DNA from: Metopolophium dirhodum
Taxonomy: Eukaryota > Arthropoda > Insecta > Hemiptera > Aphididae
Assembly: GCF_019925205.1 (NCBI RefSeq)
Contig: NC_083562.1
Coordinates: forward strand, 23,746,001-23,810,000
Direction: 5' to 3'
Length of the DNA stretch: 64,000 nucleotides
Shown here: positions 12,701 to 25,073 of the stretch, in pieces
Position numbering within the stretch: the stretch's first letter is position 1
Layout: each line of letters opens with the position of its first letter
Program-made: the position numbers and the translations under genes
The notes under the pieces: model-generated
Databases searched by the model: none
What the model saw: only the letters and a program-made list of their open reading frames with translations
What the model was told of the DNA's origin: nothing

Positions 12701-13534
12701 AAAATTAATTATGTCTGGTTTTATTTTTTTTATCTACCGTTAGTTGATACGGCTAATAAACTATGAAAACAGTTTTAAGACGGGAAAAAGTTATGTTTTG
12801 ATTTTAAATCTACGTGGAGAAATTTTAAAATTGGCTTAGAACATAAACGATGCCGTTGATGTACGGGTCTACATAAATATTTTGTCTTATTTCCCCCATC
12901 AATATTCATATGTGAAACTACTGTTGAGACGATTATTTTAAAAATCTAAAGAATTAGTATCCAATTAGTATTATAATAATGTCAATAATTATTAATTATG
13001 TGTTTAATTATTATATAAGATGAGTTTAAACTGTAAACTAAATCCTTTTAACAAATTGCTATATATAATATTTTCATGATCGAACGCGTGTGATAAAAAA
13101 ACATTTAAATTGCATACTATATATCTTATTATATATAGTATATATATTAGTAAGAGATAAACTAAAAAAAAAAGTAGAATGCGTTTTATCAAAGAACAAA
13201 ATTGGCTTGCATTAATTTATTTTTGTAAATACTTTAAATTGTTCATTTTGTTGATTAGTGCTAAAATAAAATTGCAACATTTTATAGAACACTATTTTTA
13301 ATGCAGAAAGATATACTAAAAATTAATTAATCGACATTCTTTAAAAACTTATACATAAGAATAAAATGTGTTATGTGTATCCAATTACTAAATTATATTT
13401 GTAAAATATCATCAATTTCATGACGCGTCAAACATGTTATAACATAATTTGTTCAGCGCAGTGAAAGTATTAAATTCATAAATTTATTTTGTTTTAATTC
13501 TATTGTGGTTTTTCTATAATCCTATAAGGATGGT
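9701..13534. other. AT-rich non-coding DNA
   Basis: About 3.8 kb with no supported gene. Features seen are a 17-base dispersed motif at 10660-10676, a (TA)n run near 12095-12125, and a slightly GC-richer patch near 12440-12510 without splice logic. Open frames are short and AT-driven. Confidence 0.55.
10660..10676 (+). repeat. Dispersed 17-base motif, copy 1
   Basis: CAGCAGAAGCGAGTTCT occurs here and again at 29741-29757. Similarity continues for about 40 bases downstream (T-rich, TTTTTGTAT, then a weaker match). It may mark the end of a repeat family. Confidence 0.6.
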
Positions 13535-14365
13535 ACCCTTTTTCACCAAAAGTGTATACCTTTCCCTTTTCCGCCGATACAATGGTTTCCGCAAAACAAT
13601 TTCTATATCTACTATCAAAACTATTAAAAGCTGTAATACAGAAAGTTTATTTTGAATAGCAGGTATCTAGTCTTGAAAAACAGTGTATTATAATTTATAA
13701 ATTATAATGAAATATTTTTTATATTATAATAATAATTGAGCAATAATAATAAATCTGTACTGGTACCAAGTTGTGAGTTGGTTGAAAACAACATAACAAA
13801 AAACACATTTTTTTAAGTACCTAAATAATAGTTTTTTTTAATTATATCAATATTAATATGTAATAACTCAACGTAAATTAATGTTCTTAATAAATAAAAA
13901 TAAAATAAATACATTTTTATTATTAGTTTAGGTGTCTTTTTTGTATTGTACCATATAATAAACGTATTTAAAAAAAAAAATGTTTTTTCTAATACCATAA
14001 CAATAATAATTATACAACGTCAATTTTTATCATAGATAAATAAATATATTGATAGGTATATATCCGACTATCTTATGACTTTGGTACCGGTATAGACAAC
14101 AGAAATATATTATTATTACATTAAAAATTAATTTATTAAAATCTATTATACTATAGAGTATATATAATGTTTTCAATATTTTATAGTATTTTAAAATTTA
14201 AATAATCTTACTGTATTACAACTTTCAATACTATAGAATTTTTTTGGTGAAAATGTGGTGAATATTCAATATGTCATTTGGTGGAAAAAAGTATTTGCGA
14301 AAAAGGGAAAGGTACACTTTTTGTGGAAACGGTTATTGTTAGAAAAAAAGTACATTTTTGGTGTC
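13535..14365. mobile_element. Inverted-repeat element with subterminal repeats
   Basis: The left end contains CACCAAAAGTGTATACC followed by TTTCCCTTTTCCG. The right end, read in reverse complement, contains CACAAAAAGTGTACC followed by TTTCCCTTTTTCG, and a second CACCAAAAATGTAC copy further out. The matching segments are about 40 bases long and about 750 bases apart. The interior is AT-rich with no open frame of note. This fits a non-autonomous DNA transposon, but no target-site duplication was established and the outer limits are approximate. Confidence 0.5.
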
Positions 14366-15591
14366 TCTAGTCTATATAAATAATATTATTAACATACGTG
14401 TTCCCTTCTGATATATGTCCTAACTGTCCAAAATATCATAGTGTAAACGTTGATATCGTTATATAATCTAATTATATAATGACTAATAAATAATAATGTC
14501 TAATGTGTGTTATTGACAGATTAACTAATGAGAAGAATCTTATTCGCAAATACTAGCATACAAAATATACTTTGAAAGGCCAAAAAAAATTTCTTGATAT
14601 GCGTGATATCAGAATGAGTATTTGTGCATTTGTGATTTAACTACTATTTTTAATTTTCAATGAAAATTGCTATGCGTACCATTGGTACTATATAAGGGAT
14701 GATAATCAAAATGATCATAACTGTAAGCGATAGTATATACCTAGTTATAACTTGACATTCTCAAACCTTGGACTATTCGAAGTAATAAATCACAAAAAAA
14801 AACTACCTACCTAAATAGTATTTGTTTTGATTATAAAGGGGTCATTAGTACCTACACATACATATTATTATAGTTTATCAACCAACGTGTTATTGGTGTA
14901 TGTATGTTGCATGCCACACCGGAAGTGTTCTTGAAGACATAGGTATAGATAATTACACGAGTTTTAAACTTCAATACACTAATTAGCATAAATTAACAAG
15001 CGATCCTTTTTAATATCGTTTATAGCTCGAAACCAAAAAATTCTATACGAAATTAAATCGTTTTCAGAGAGGCTTTAACTATTAGTATAACTGCGCAGTT
15101 TTTTCCTATCGTAGTAGTTATTTGAACTATAATGCTATTATAGTTATTATACATTTATACTATTAAACATTAAAACTAATAAGTAATAAATAATAATATT
15201 ATGCTCTATATTATATAGACCTTTGGATTTAATAGCATGTATATCAAACAAAACAAAACCGAACAATATATCAATACAATGTGGTTGTCAAAAGAAATTA
15301 GGGCAGATTAGGCATATGCATGGATTGACGGTATTATAGCCTTAATGATTTAATTTATTCATATTAATCAGCTCAGGTGCTTATAGGTACCTAATGAAAT
15401 GTTTTTTCCTTTCCAAAAAGATTTTTTCTCGATTGAAAATTTACAACAAATATACTTCTACTATAAGGTCACACAAAATTCACCTATATAGTTTTGTCAA
15501 CATCTATATTCCATGTTATTGCGTCTATTGTCATTTGTCATTTAAGGTTATTGTTTAATTTTAATTCATTTTTAGTGTTAAATATAGTACG
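14366..15591. other. AT-rich non-coding DNA
   Basis: No coding, RNA or repeat signal recognised. Confidence 0.55.
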
Positions 15592-16269
15592 GTGTTGTTT
15601 GTAAAATTTACACAACATATTGTATATTATATGGTATATATATTTCCATCCATTGTTCATGAATCGAAAGTTCCATTACGAAAAAACGTAGACACCACTC
15701 TGACCACTCTCACATTATTTATTTACTGCGCAAATTCATTTGGCGGCCTGTGCACAAAGACAATATTCACTTGGCATCGAGGGGGATATTAATCACGAGA
15801 AATAAAACATATATAATACGTAAAAAAAAAGGACCTTCACGATTGCTTTTAAATGTTTTTCTATCCTTCCGTAATCAGTATTCTCCCCGTAAAAGATGGA
15901 TAGGTTCCAAACGCCGCCGTGACCGGGAGAGAAAAACTAGACGTCTATTATACAAACGCCCTCATAATCATATTCTTAGTGTTTTTCGTATTGTTCTGTT
16001 TTCATTGAAACAAATTACTGTATTTGCATATATTATTATACAGATTGGAGCAGAATAATATCCCACGACAATATTAAGTGTGTAGTTCATTTGGATTTAC
16101 CACCGTACTATATTGTGGTGTGAAGATTGTGATCGAATTACAAAATGTAAACGTGTTTTTAACGAAACCCAAGAAGTTACGAGCTCACGTAAAATCTACA
16201 TTAATTTTGTTTAATCAGTATACTTATATGGTTCGTGGATTTATATATAATATATTACAAATTCTATAG
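15592..16269 (+). pseudogene. Possible decayed coding block, unknown family
   Basis: Three successive + strand open frames (15592-15792, 15750-16058, 16078-16269) cover nearly 700 bases in changing frames. The middle one is 102 codons and strongly basic, with SKRRRDRERKTRR near its centre. In a third frame around 16095-16215 a short reading contains CEDCDRITKC, a Cys pair arrangement that could be a broken finger. The density of open frames is higher than in the flanks, which is what a frameshifted gene or transposon remnant would give. No family was recognised, and chance openness remains possible. Confidence 0.2.
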
Positions 16270-17705
16270 ATTTTTTCCAAAGTACCAACCTCATATTTAT
16301 ATATACATTTAGTTCAATCCAGCCTTCCGCAGCAAAATGTATGTTTTATATGTATACCCTCCTTGAAAAATGGTAATGGAGTGGGGAGTGAAAATAAATG
16401 AGTCTAAATCCATACACTGCACCTTCACTCTTAGAAAGGGAAACAATATATATAGTTACAAACAAATTCACATAACTAAGTGTCCTCAAAGGAAGGCTTC
16501 TTAAATCCGGTTTTTTCAGGCCATTAAAGCGTCTATCTTTTTTTCTTCTCGTTATGCACTTTAACAGATTGTAATATGGAATAGATGCTTATCCAAAATA
16601 ATTAGCAAACTCAGTTAATTTGTTTTTAATTTTAACTAACAGTCATAATATAAATACTTACTTACTTATTGTAAAATCATAATTTATTTATTACTTAAAA
16701 TACCTTTAAATTTGAATACACAATTAGGTTGCCGAGGTAATAATAGTATTCGATAATTATCGTAATAACATCTAAAATTCATATTTAACACATTTTATAT
16801 AAACGGCCCAAATGTGAATCATTACGATAGAGTAGACTGTTCAAATATTGAATGAAAATCTTAAAAAATTAACATAAACAATAATAATTATGATTACAAA
16901 ACTGAACGCAGTAACATTCCAAAATCGGAAAAAAGAAAATAGGAAGAAACATGAGCGCTGCATGGGTAATGGACGACGCGCGAATTATTATTTCCGTTGG
17001 CCACCAGCACGAGTTTAATATGATACAAAAATAAATATAAATTACATCATAAAACTATATGAATGAATATTTATTTATTTTTGAGTATTGTGTTAACACT
17101 TTTTGTTTATTTTTCCGGTAAAAAATCGATGATATCATTTATGGATTTTTAGTAAAATAAGACTTATTAAAAAATACCATTTTTAAACATGTATTTTTAA
17201 TTGCGGTCCGCTCGTAAGTTAAATAACAGGCTCGTATTCTCGTGTATCACTGCTGTAATAAGAGTAACCGTAGTACCTACCTATACCGGAAGGAAATGTT
17301 AGTACGTACTTCATGTGTAAATTCAGTGAAACAATCCGGTTAGTTGGACAACTACGACGTACCTAGGTATTCTTCTAATAGGATTTCATTTTGATTTGTA
17401 ATCAAACTTGATTGATCACGATGGATAGCTGTCGCTGACACTGAAGGACCAATACAGATAAATTTTATTTTGCCATTTTTAGATGTCTCAAAAAGTCAAA
17501 ACAGCATTAAACGCGCTTATCGCCCGTTATGATATTATGAACACGTTATATTATATTGATTAAAAAAAAATTGTTTCAGTTAAATATTATATTATTATAT
17601 GCGGTGCATACCAAATAAGGTCTTTACCCGTTGACCACAATAAATAAATAAAAACACACATTATTATATAATGATTTTACGTTGACAAACTGTAATAATT
17701 GTATA
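16270..17705. other. AT-rich non-coding DNA
   Basis: No supported gene. A slightly GC-richer patch at 16930-16995 has no open frame or splice context. Confidence 0.55.
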
Positions 17706-17758
17706 ATAGATTCATAATATGTATATACAGTATATATATATCCATATTATGAATCTAT
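17706..17758. repeat. Perfect 16-bp hairpin
   Basis: ATAGATTCATAATATG at 17706-17721 is perfectly reverse-complemented at 17743-17758, with a 21-base AT-rich loop that includes TATATACAGTATA. The stem is AT-rich. It could be a small foldback repeat or a transcript hairpin. Confidence 0.7.
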
Positions 17759-20700
17759 CTATATATACAGTATAGGTTTCGAATTTGTTGTCAGTCTCGC
17801 ATATACCATAATAATAATATGAAACTATAAGGGTTCGCCATACTTACGATTGGAAACTAGTGAGATAGAGATCTATTTATTATATTTTCATGTCATTCTA
17901 CTCCTCCTCTTGATTTTATGGCCACGGTGCCGCTATTTTTTTATGAAATAAAACACTATGTACCTATCGATGACGATCAGCAGCGACATTCCTAAGATTT
18001 ACATCACGTCTGTCTTGTTTTTTTCGACAACCCGTTCGATGCTAATGGCCGTTGATTCTTATTATTTTAAAACCCATACGAACAACGTATAAATTATACA
18101 CACACACACACACACAACATACGCGTTTATATATTATTATATATTATTGGTAATTAGTAAATTTTGGTTTGTGGAGCAGTGAGAGGAAATGTATGACTGA
18201 CGGGCCCTAATTAACAACCTTGTGCAGTGTACACGCCGAGTGCAAAACAAAAATAAACCAATTTTATTGGTCATGAAATTTTCAAAATGTTTCTGTATGA
18301 CGTTGAACATCGGTGGCCGAGGGTTTCGTATTATTGCGTAAGATGGTCGTCCGGATATTGCCCCCGTCCAGCACGTTTCTATTTACTATAATATTTATAA
18401 TACATAGGTATACAATTTTAATCTATAGCTAAGAATTATATAGAACAATATTTTACCGTTATTTGTTGGTAGATATTTTATTACGCAAATATAATAAATT
18501 ATTATACTTGCGTATTTACACTAATAATAAACGAAGGCTTCATTTAGTCTGTAATTAATAATTAGTTTTACTGAATTATCAAATAGGTAGTTCCCTTTGT
18601 ATTTTTTCTGCATTCCTGTTATGGATTTCAACGTGTAAACTCGATGTAGGTACCGACCTAAAATTATAGAAAGAGGACAATAGTTACCAATTGTTGTAAG
18701 TATAATGAACATTTAAATCAAGTAGGTAGGTAATATAGTAATGTCATTAGGGCATTAATATAAATTAAAAACTACCCAATATTATATCATTTTTCAGAAT
18801 TTAAAATTATATTTTCATCGTTTTCCTGTAAACTGTAGACAATTTTAACGAGGTGGTTAGGTTAAATAGGTAATCAAAATGTAATAGAAGCCATTGTCTT
18901 GTTTAAAACTATTCTGTATAACCACAATAAAGAATTATTCCATTTTTTTTTTCTGTGGGTTTTGAATTTTGTGCTTATATTAGTGGTTATACAAATAGTT
19001 TTCTACATTACACTGCATTGTGGTTTTTATAGCTTCATGTCAAAGACTATGCTGTCAAAGACAATATTGTTGTCGTATCTTTAAGTATTCTAATTAAATC
19101 TCGAATTGGTCTTCTTTCAAAATGCAATAAATTATTAAAAACATTAATTGAAAAGTGTACTCCAACCTCCAAGGTACAGTTTTTGATTTTTCATCCGCAA
19201 GTATAAACATTTGTATTTACAATTTTACAGTTGAGAGTATTGCGATATGATAAAACCTAATATGGTACAAATTAATGCATACGTAATGTGTATTGTGTAT
19301 GTAATATAAGTGATACGTTTGACACAAGTTGAATTTGTGAGTATGTTAATTACAGTATAAAAATAGAATAACGATAATATTATTTTGATAAATTAAACTA
19401 TATTTACTACAATATGGTTTTTTTAACATTGCATAACACATACAATAAATTGTATATTATTATTCTATTTCATTATTAAAATTAGTTGTAAGTTACAACT
19501 TGTAGCTTGTATTTATATTTTTATATTTTAAAATACACGTTGTCCAACAAATTATTTTATTGGATTTTAAATAATTTGTATAACTTTGACCTACAACGTT
19601 TATGTTATGTTACATATAATTATGTGTATACAGTACTTAAAATATTTGATATTGAATATTAGAAAAAAACAACTATAAATAATATTTTTTGATTAACGAT
19701 TGTTATGATCAATAAATTATAACTTAAAAACTTTAATACATATTATTATTGATATATTATTGTCATATAAGTTTTTAAGTGAAGGAAAATATTGTGTTAT
19801 TGTGTTTTGGAGTACCTACCTAAAATTAATATAAATATAGGTACCTACCAAGTTAATAGTTACTATTTTAGGTAGTACTTAATCAGCATATTATAAATTA
19901 TAGCTTAAGACACAAGTCACAACTCACAACAACCACCATATACATACTTATGATGACCCTAAGGCCTAGGGCTCAATTTTTAGTGAAAAGGGTGAATTAA
20001 CTTCTATAGGTATATTATTATTGGCTATTGCCCTCTTATTTCCACTCTCGTATTTTGAGAAAGCCCTTCACTATTTTAACCATAACTAATACATTTAAAA
20101 ATATTTCTGTTGTTCAATCCATTTAAATAAAAAAAAAATATTCTTTTTTTTTTTTATTATTATTAATAAAATACACAATCTGTACACAAGAAGGCACAAT
20201 AAGAGTATGGGCTATGATAAATAAAATATGAATAACGTGAGGAGGGAGGCCCACCAGTGTGGATACCCTCTAACTTGGGGTGAAAGGATGTCATGGAGTG
20301 GAGAAAATAAATATTATACATATAAGTATAGGTAAACTGTTATTGATAATATTATTTTGATAAATTCAATTATATTTACTATTTACTGTATCATAGTACA
20401 CCTTTTTCTTTTCCTTAATTTGTTCTGGGAAAACACCATTTAACGAAAAAAAATAAATATTTAACGTTTATACTTTTAAAAGTTAATAATTAACTTGTTT
20501 ACACTTAACGACGAAAAAAATAAAAATATAATGTAACGATTTATAACAATTTAATGACATTTTTCATAATTTTGTTTATTGTAAAAGTACATTTTGTTTA
20601 AAACTATCATGTGTTATCTTTTATTATATTGTAATACCTATTATACTATTATAGGCACCTATTTACAAAAGTAAAGTTTATCTAAAGAACATAATAATAT

Positions 20701-21059
20701 AATAGTGTTTAAGCAACTCGTAAATTTGTTTCGAATTAAATAATTTACATACAGTATGATGTATATTCACAAAATATTATATAACATATTATTATAACTG
20801 CGCATACTTTTATTTTCAAACGGTTGCGTACTCACGCGCATTAAATCGGTCTCGTAGTAAAACAGTACTTACATTTGCGTATTATTGGTATAACGTAAAT
20901 AATTATGTAGGTACCTACAATTATTATAGTACTATATTATAGCGTACACCCTACTTATGACTTATACTATACAGGTACCAACGTACCGCTCATAGTAATT
21001 TGTTGTTGTGTTAGGAAATTTCATTTTGTACAATGCTCATTTTCCACGTGCATAAACAA
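17759..21059. other. AT-rich non-coding DNA
   Basis: Holds a (CA)n run at 18099-18116, a moderately GC-rich patch at 18170-18380 without an open frame, and AT-rich filler. A patch at 20230-20310 (purine-rich, GGAGGGAGG) is of unknown nature. No gene is supported. Confidence 0.5.
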
Positions 21060-21305
21060 ACGTGTATTTAGGTCACTGTTACCAAAAACCAGGTCACTAC
21101 AGCACTACACCCCGTCCTCTGCGGCTACGACAACGACGACGAGGACGGCGCTACCGATGTGCGCGACCACCGCGACGCGACGTCGCCCCCGCCAATATAT
21201 GTGTACGATATTTACGTCATTATTGTACTTGCACGCAGCGCGGCTTCGGCCGTGGCGGGGACACGGTTTCCCCAAAAATCAATATAAATAGCCGACGCAC
21301 TCAAT
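21060..21305 (+). other. CpG-rich block, possible exon or promoter
   Basis: The segment follows an acceptor-like GTGTATTTAG at 21062-21071 and is GC- and CpG-rich to about 21270. It is open in two + strand frames. One, read from the acceptor in phase 0, has an acidic part (NDDEDGATDVRDHRD) and a stop within the TATAAATAG at about 21282-21290. The other (81 codons from 21062) is Arg-rich. TATAAATAG lies just before a CpG-containing stretch and could itself be a TATA box. No donor clearly ends it. Promoter or terminal exon are both possible. Confidence 0.3.
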
Positions 21306-21314
21306 GATTATGTC

Positions 21315-21342
21315 TATTATTATTATTATTATTATTATTATT
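21315..21342. repeat. (TTA)n microsatellite
   Basis: About nine TTA units directly follow the CpG-rich block. Confidence 0.9.
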
Positions 21343-21883
21343 TTTAATGTCGACGAGCCCCCATGCCCGCACATTTTCCAAAACGACCCAATTCGATATT
21401 GTGTTTAAGAAAAAAAAAACTACCGCTGCCAACAAACACAATGCCTAATAAAATACATAACATAATACGTCTATGCATATTGCTATAATACGGGCGGCGG
21501 GGTTTTCTGCGCATGTCGGTCGAATGCAGACTTGGCCCAGATATACGACAACAATAATAAATGTATTATATAATATTCATTATGTTTATATTGACCAATA
21601 TCCGACCGATCCGTTCAATTACGAACCCCGTAATAATAATATTTTCTCCCTCAATTGTTAGGTTTTTTAATAATGCATTAGTATTATTATAATCTGTATA
21701 TTTATATATAATATTGGTCAATCGTTAAGATATAGGTAGGTACTAAACTAATTTAATTGCATTATAATATTATAATGTTTTTATAATTTTTGCTGATATC
21801 GTTATTTTTTCATATTAATATTAAAATGTATCTTTTTTTGTATGCTATTGTCACTTAAATTGTATTATGTTATCACTGACACT

Positions 21884-22038
21884 CAGGTCGGTCGCTAGGG
21901 CACAAGCAAGTCAAGCGTTACTTTAGGGCGGCATACAGTTTTAAAGAAATTTAAGGCGGAAAAATTGAATAAATATTGGCAAAGAAAAGCATTAAATTAA
22001 TGTTCATTTAGGGCGGAAAATATTTAACGACGGGCCTG
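21884..22038. mobile_element. hAT-type MITE with perfect 8-bp target-site duplication
   Basis: The 155-bp element begins CAGGTCGGTCGCTA and ends with the reverse complement of CAGGCCCGTCGTTA, a 14-bp terminal inverted repeat with 11 matches. It is flanked on both sides by CTGACACT (21876-21883 and 22039-22046). Eight-base duplications and CAG-type ends are the known signature of hAT transposons. There is no coding capacity, so it was mobilised by a transposase from elsewhere. TTTAGGGCGG is repeated inside it. Confidence 0.9.
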
Positions 22039-22046
22039 CTGACACT

Positions 22047-23338
22047 AGAATAAAATATAATGGTTTACTTTAATGTTGATCATGTACTAAGTACTACATA
22101 GTAGCATCACATTAGATGATTCCTATTCTATTTGACTAGAAAACTAAAATAAATAAATATTTAATAATATGTCATACGCAATCTTAACTGTTTAGCTTAA
22201 TATTATATACTGCCATATTACTTGACTGTTATTGACTATTTGTTTTTAATTTTTTTAAGGTAGAAAAACTTATTTGTAAACACAACTAAAACACAAAATA
22301 ATGGTACTATTGGACGTTGTTTTTATATTATACTCGCGCATAGTTGATTATAATATGTATGCCAATGTATATTTTAGGAAAATTAAATAAGACACTTTAG
22401 ACATCGCGACCATTTAAAAAGTTAGTAAAATTGTAATAAATTATAATGTATATTATGACATAATTAATGAGCCATTTTCAAAGACGTATAAATTGTGTTT
22501 ATTTTATTCTGTTGAGACCATAATGACGATGAGTGTATCTACGACAAAAAATTAAAACGGTCGCTAGTGTATACGTGCTTTAAAACTATTTGTTATTTTT
22601 ATTATTTTTGTTTATTACTCGAGACGAAGTATTTAAAAACTTGAACCTACCCTACGGAGCTGAAGACAATTGTATACCTAAGCTCTATTCAAAACCAAAA
22701 ATTCAGTTGACTGAAAAATAATCTCTTTTAACAATGGTTTAAGAACATAAATTATTAATCCACTATTTCCACTATTGCTATTTGTTATGGTTAGAACATT
22801 TTTGTGAGTATATATTTTTTATATTTCACTTACTTCAGATAAAATTTAAAATAAAATATATAGGTAAGAATGTTTGATAAAATATATGTCATTGTTAAAT
22901 TAATAAATTATTTATTAAATATTTATTATTGATAAAACTTTCAAACAATGGTTTTATATGGGTGATAAAAGGCAACTTCCCCTCTCCGGCCTCAATTGTT
23001 CCGATATTCTACATTTCACATTAATCTAGGTACTTTTTATTTAATACTTATTATTATACCTATTTGACAATTTGCAAACATTGCAAAATTATAATTATAA
23101 TTTTCCTTGATTTTTTGAATTATAAATATGGAAATACATATTATTCATTTTGTGATTTAATTTGGAAAAACAATTTAGAAAAATGTATGTAGATATATAC
23201 ATAAAAAACATATTTTTCAAGACATTTTTCTTTTGGGGAATTATAATTTAAATAAAATGGCTATGACCTATTTATCTGTTGAATTTTTCTTTGCTTATAT
23301 GCATATGATATGGCATTATAACTGTATAGTATTCATCT
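22047..23338. other. AT-rich non-coding DNA
   Basis: No supported gene, RNA or repeat. Confidence 0.6.
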
Positions 23339-23346
23339 GAGTAGGA

Positions 23347-23501
23347 CAAAGGTCTTCAACCCATGGCACAACTTGTCTTTATTTATAGGCCTCCGAACAC
23401 ATTTTAAGCATAGCATGTATTTTTGAATATATTTTTAATTATTAATACATGTTTTTATTGCGAATGCGGCGCGCTGCCTATTAAAAGGTTGAAGACCCCT
23501 G
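23347..23501. mobile_element. hAT-type MITE with 8-bp target-site duplication
   Basis: The 155-bp element starts CAAAGGTCTTCAACC and ends with the reverse complement of CAGGGGTCTTCAACC, 13 of 15 positions matching. Flanks are GAGTAGGA (23339-23346) and GAGTAGGG (23502-23509), an 8-bp duplication with one change. The GGTCTTCAACC terminus is typical of hAT-derived MITEs. There is no open frame. The mutated first copy of the CAG end suggests it is older than the MITE at 21884. Confidence 0.9.
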
Positions 23502-23509
23502 GAGTAGGG

Positions 23510-24808
23510 CATTATTCGAATAAAATGTTATCTAAATAATATTCTAAATACAACTTTATTAAAATTTATTCTTTACAATAATTATTCAAACAAAAATGTA
23601 TTCGAATAGTTTTCAATTATTATATTAAATTAAACATATTATTAGAAAAATGGTTGTAAAAATGCATTCAAATACATATTATGGAGAGGTACATTCGAAT
23701 TACCCGGACAACAATTTTCCCAACTTTGCTTGATATTCATAACCTAAGATTCGTTCTTATATTATTTTTATGAAATGAATACTAATACTGTATAAACTTT
23801 ACATACCTAGGTAGATAAATGAATTTTTATTTTTGTGTATCTAGCTTTTATGACTTAAAACATGCTCACAAATTATTCTAAGCCACTGGATCAATACAAC
23901 AATACTTTTGTGTGTCGAGTGTTGGTGGATCTTAGCTTTGGGATATTTAAGTAAAATAACAAACGAACATGTGGCGACCGTATGATAAGTGTTTACGGGT
24001 ATTCACATGCCAGTTTGTAGGTAGACAGTTAAGCTTTTGAAAACGATAGACGTTACTTATCGTGAGACCAATTATTTATTCGAATATAAAAACTATATTG
24101 AGGAGCACTTGTGTTGGTGACCAGTAGATTACGGACTCAGTGTAGCATAAAAAGACTTATTTACCTACAACTGAATGTAGGTATTCTCAGAAATAGACAA
24201 TAATTGGCGCACGTGATATATTATTCATTCGACAATAATAATACACTTGAAGTTATCGATTAGCTTAAAATGACATCTCTCGCCGTGTATGTGTCGTCTC
24301 CGTCTTAGAAACGCACAACATGACAAAATTGTGTTCAGGCAGAACCAATAACTTTGTGTTGTGAAACTTTAATAAGTGTTTATTATATTACACCCTATTA
24401 TCAAACTTAAAGGCAAGAATATTATATTCTGTGTTAGTATGTAAAATATTGTATTTTAATTTTGAAGCAAACAATGAGTAGGTAACTAAGAAAAATATCG
24501 TGACTTAAAAATGTACATATCTCACTTGAATAGTAAAATATCGTAAAAAACAAACGTTCATACACCAATGGCGTGTTTAGTCTATTTTCTAGGGCAGGGA
24601 TAACTCGATATTTCACTCTACTAGTATTACTTCGTAAAATAATTGATTCGTTTCAATTTCCATTATATTATGATAAGGAGGATAAATTAAAACGCTCACA
24701 TGATCCATCATACAAAATACAGATCCAGGGGTGATATCCCCCCCTCTAAAATATACACTTCTGTCAAGCACAGACGTTTTTCTTTTTGCTTTAATTAAAT
24801 TCGCTATT
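23510..24808. other. AT-rich non-coding DNA
   Basis: No supported gene. A short fragment near 24722-24750 (CAGATCCAGGGG then a C-run) resembles the end of a G/C-tract repeat. Confidence 0.5.
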
Positions 24809-25073
24809 TCAGTTTAATATTATAGCTATAATAGCACAAACTTGGTTCTGCTCTATATGCAAATTCCCTATGTTGTACACAGATGGAGACAGCATATTAT
24901 GCAGGTGTGATATCCTCCTAAACGAATTCACACATTTATTCGCCTGTAACATTACGAGTGATGTGTGGAATAACAAATCTGTCAATTTCGAAAAAACCGG
25001 TGTACCTATTGGAGTAGGCCGAGGGGCGTTTCCGTCGCCTGTCAATCATACATGTACGCATACATCCGAGTAG
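24809..25073. other. Moderately GC-rich block open on both strands
   Basis: Open for 67 codons on + (24870-25073, starting MLYTDGDSILCRC) and for 78 codons on - (24809-25045, starting MTGDGNAPRPTPIGTP). GC content is higher than the flanks, particularly at 24985-25060. Neither peptide was recognised and no clear splice sites delimit the block. It may be a transposon-derived fragment or an exon; the strand cannot be decided. Confidence 0.2.
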
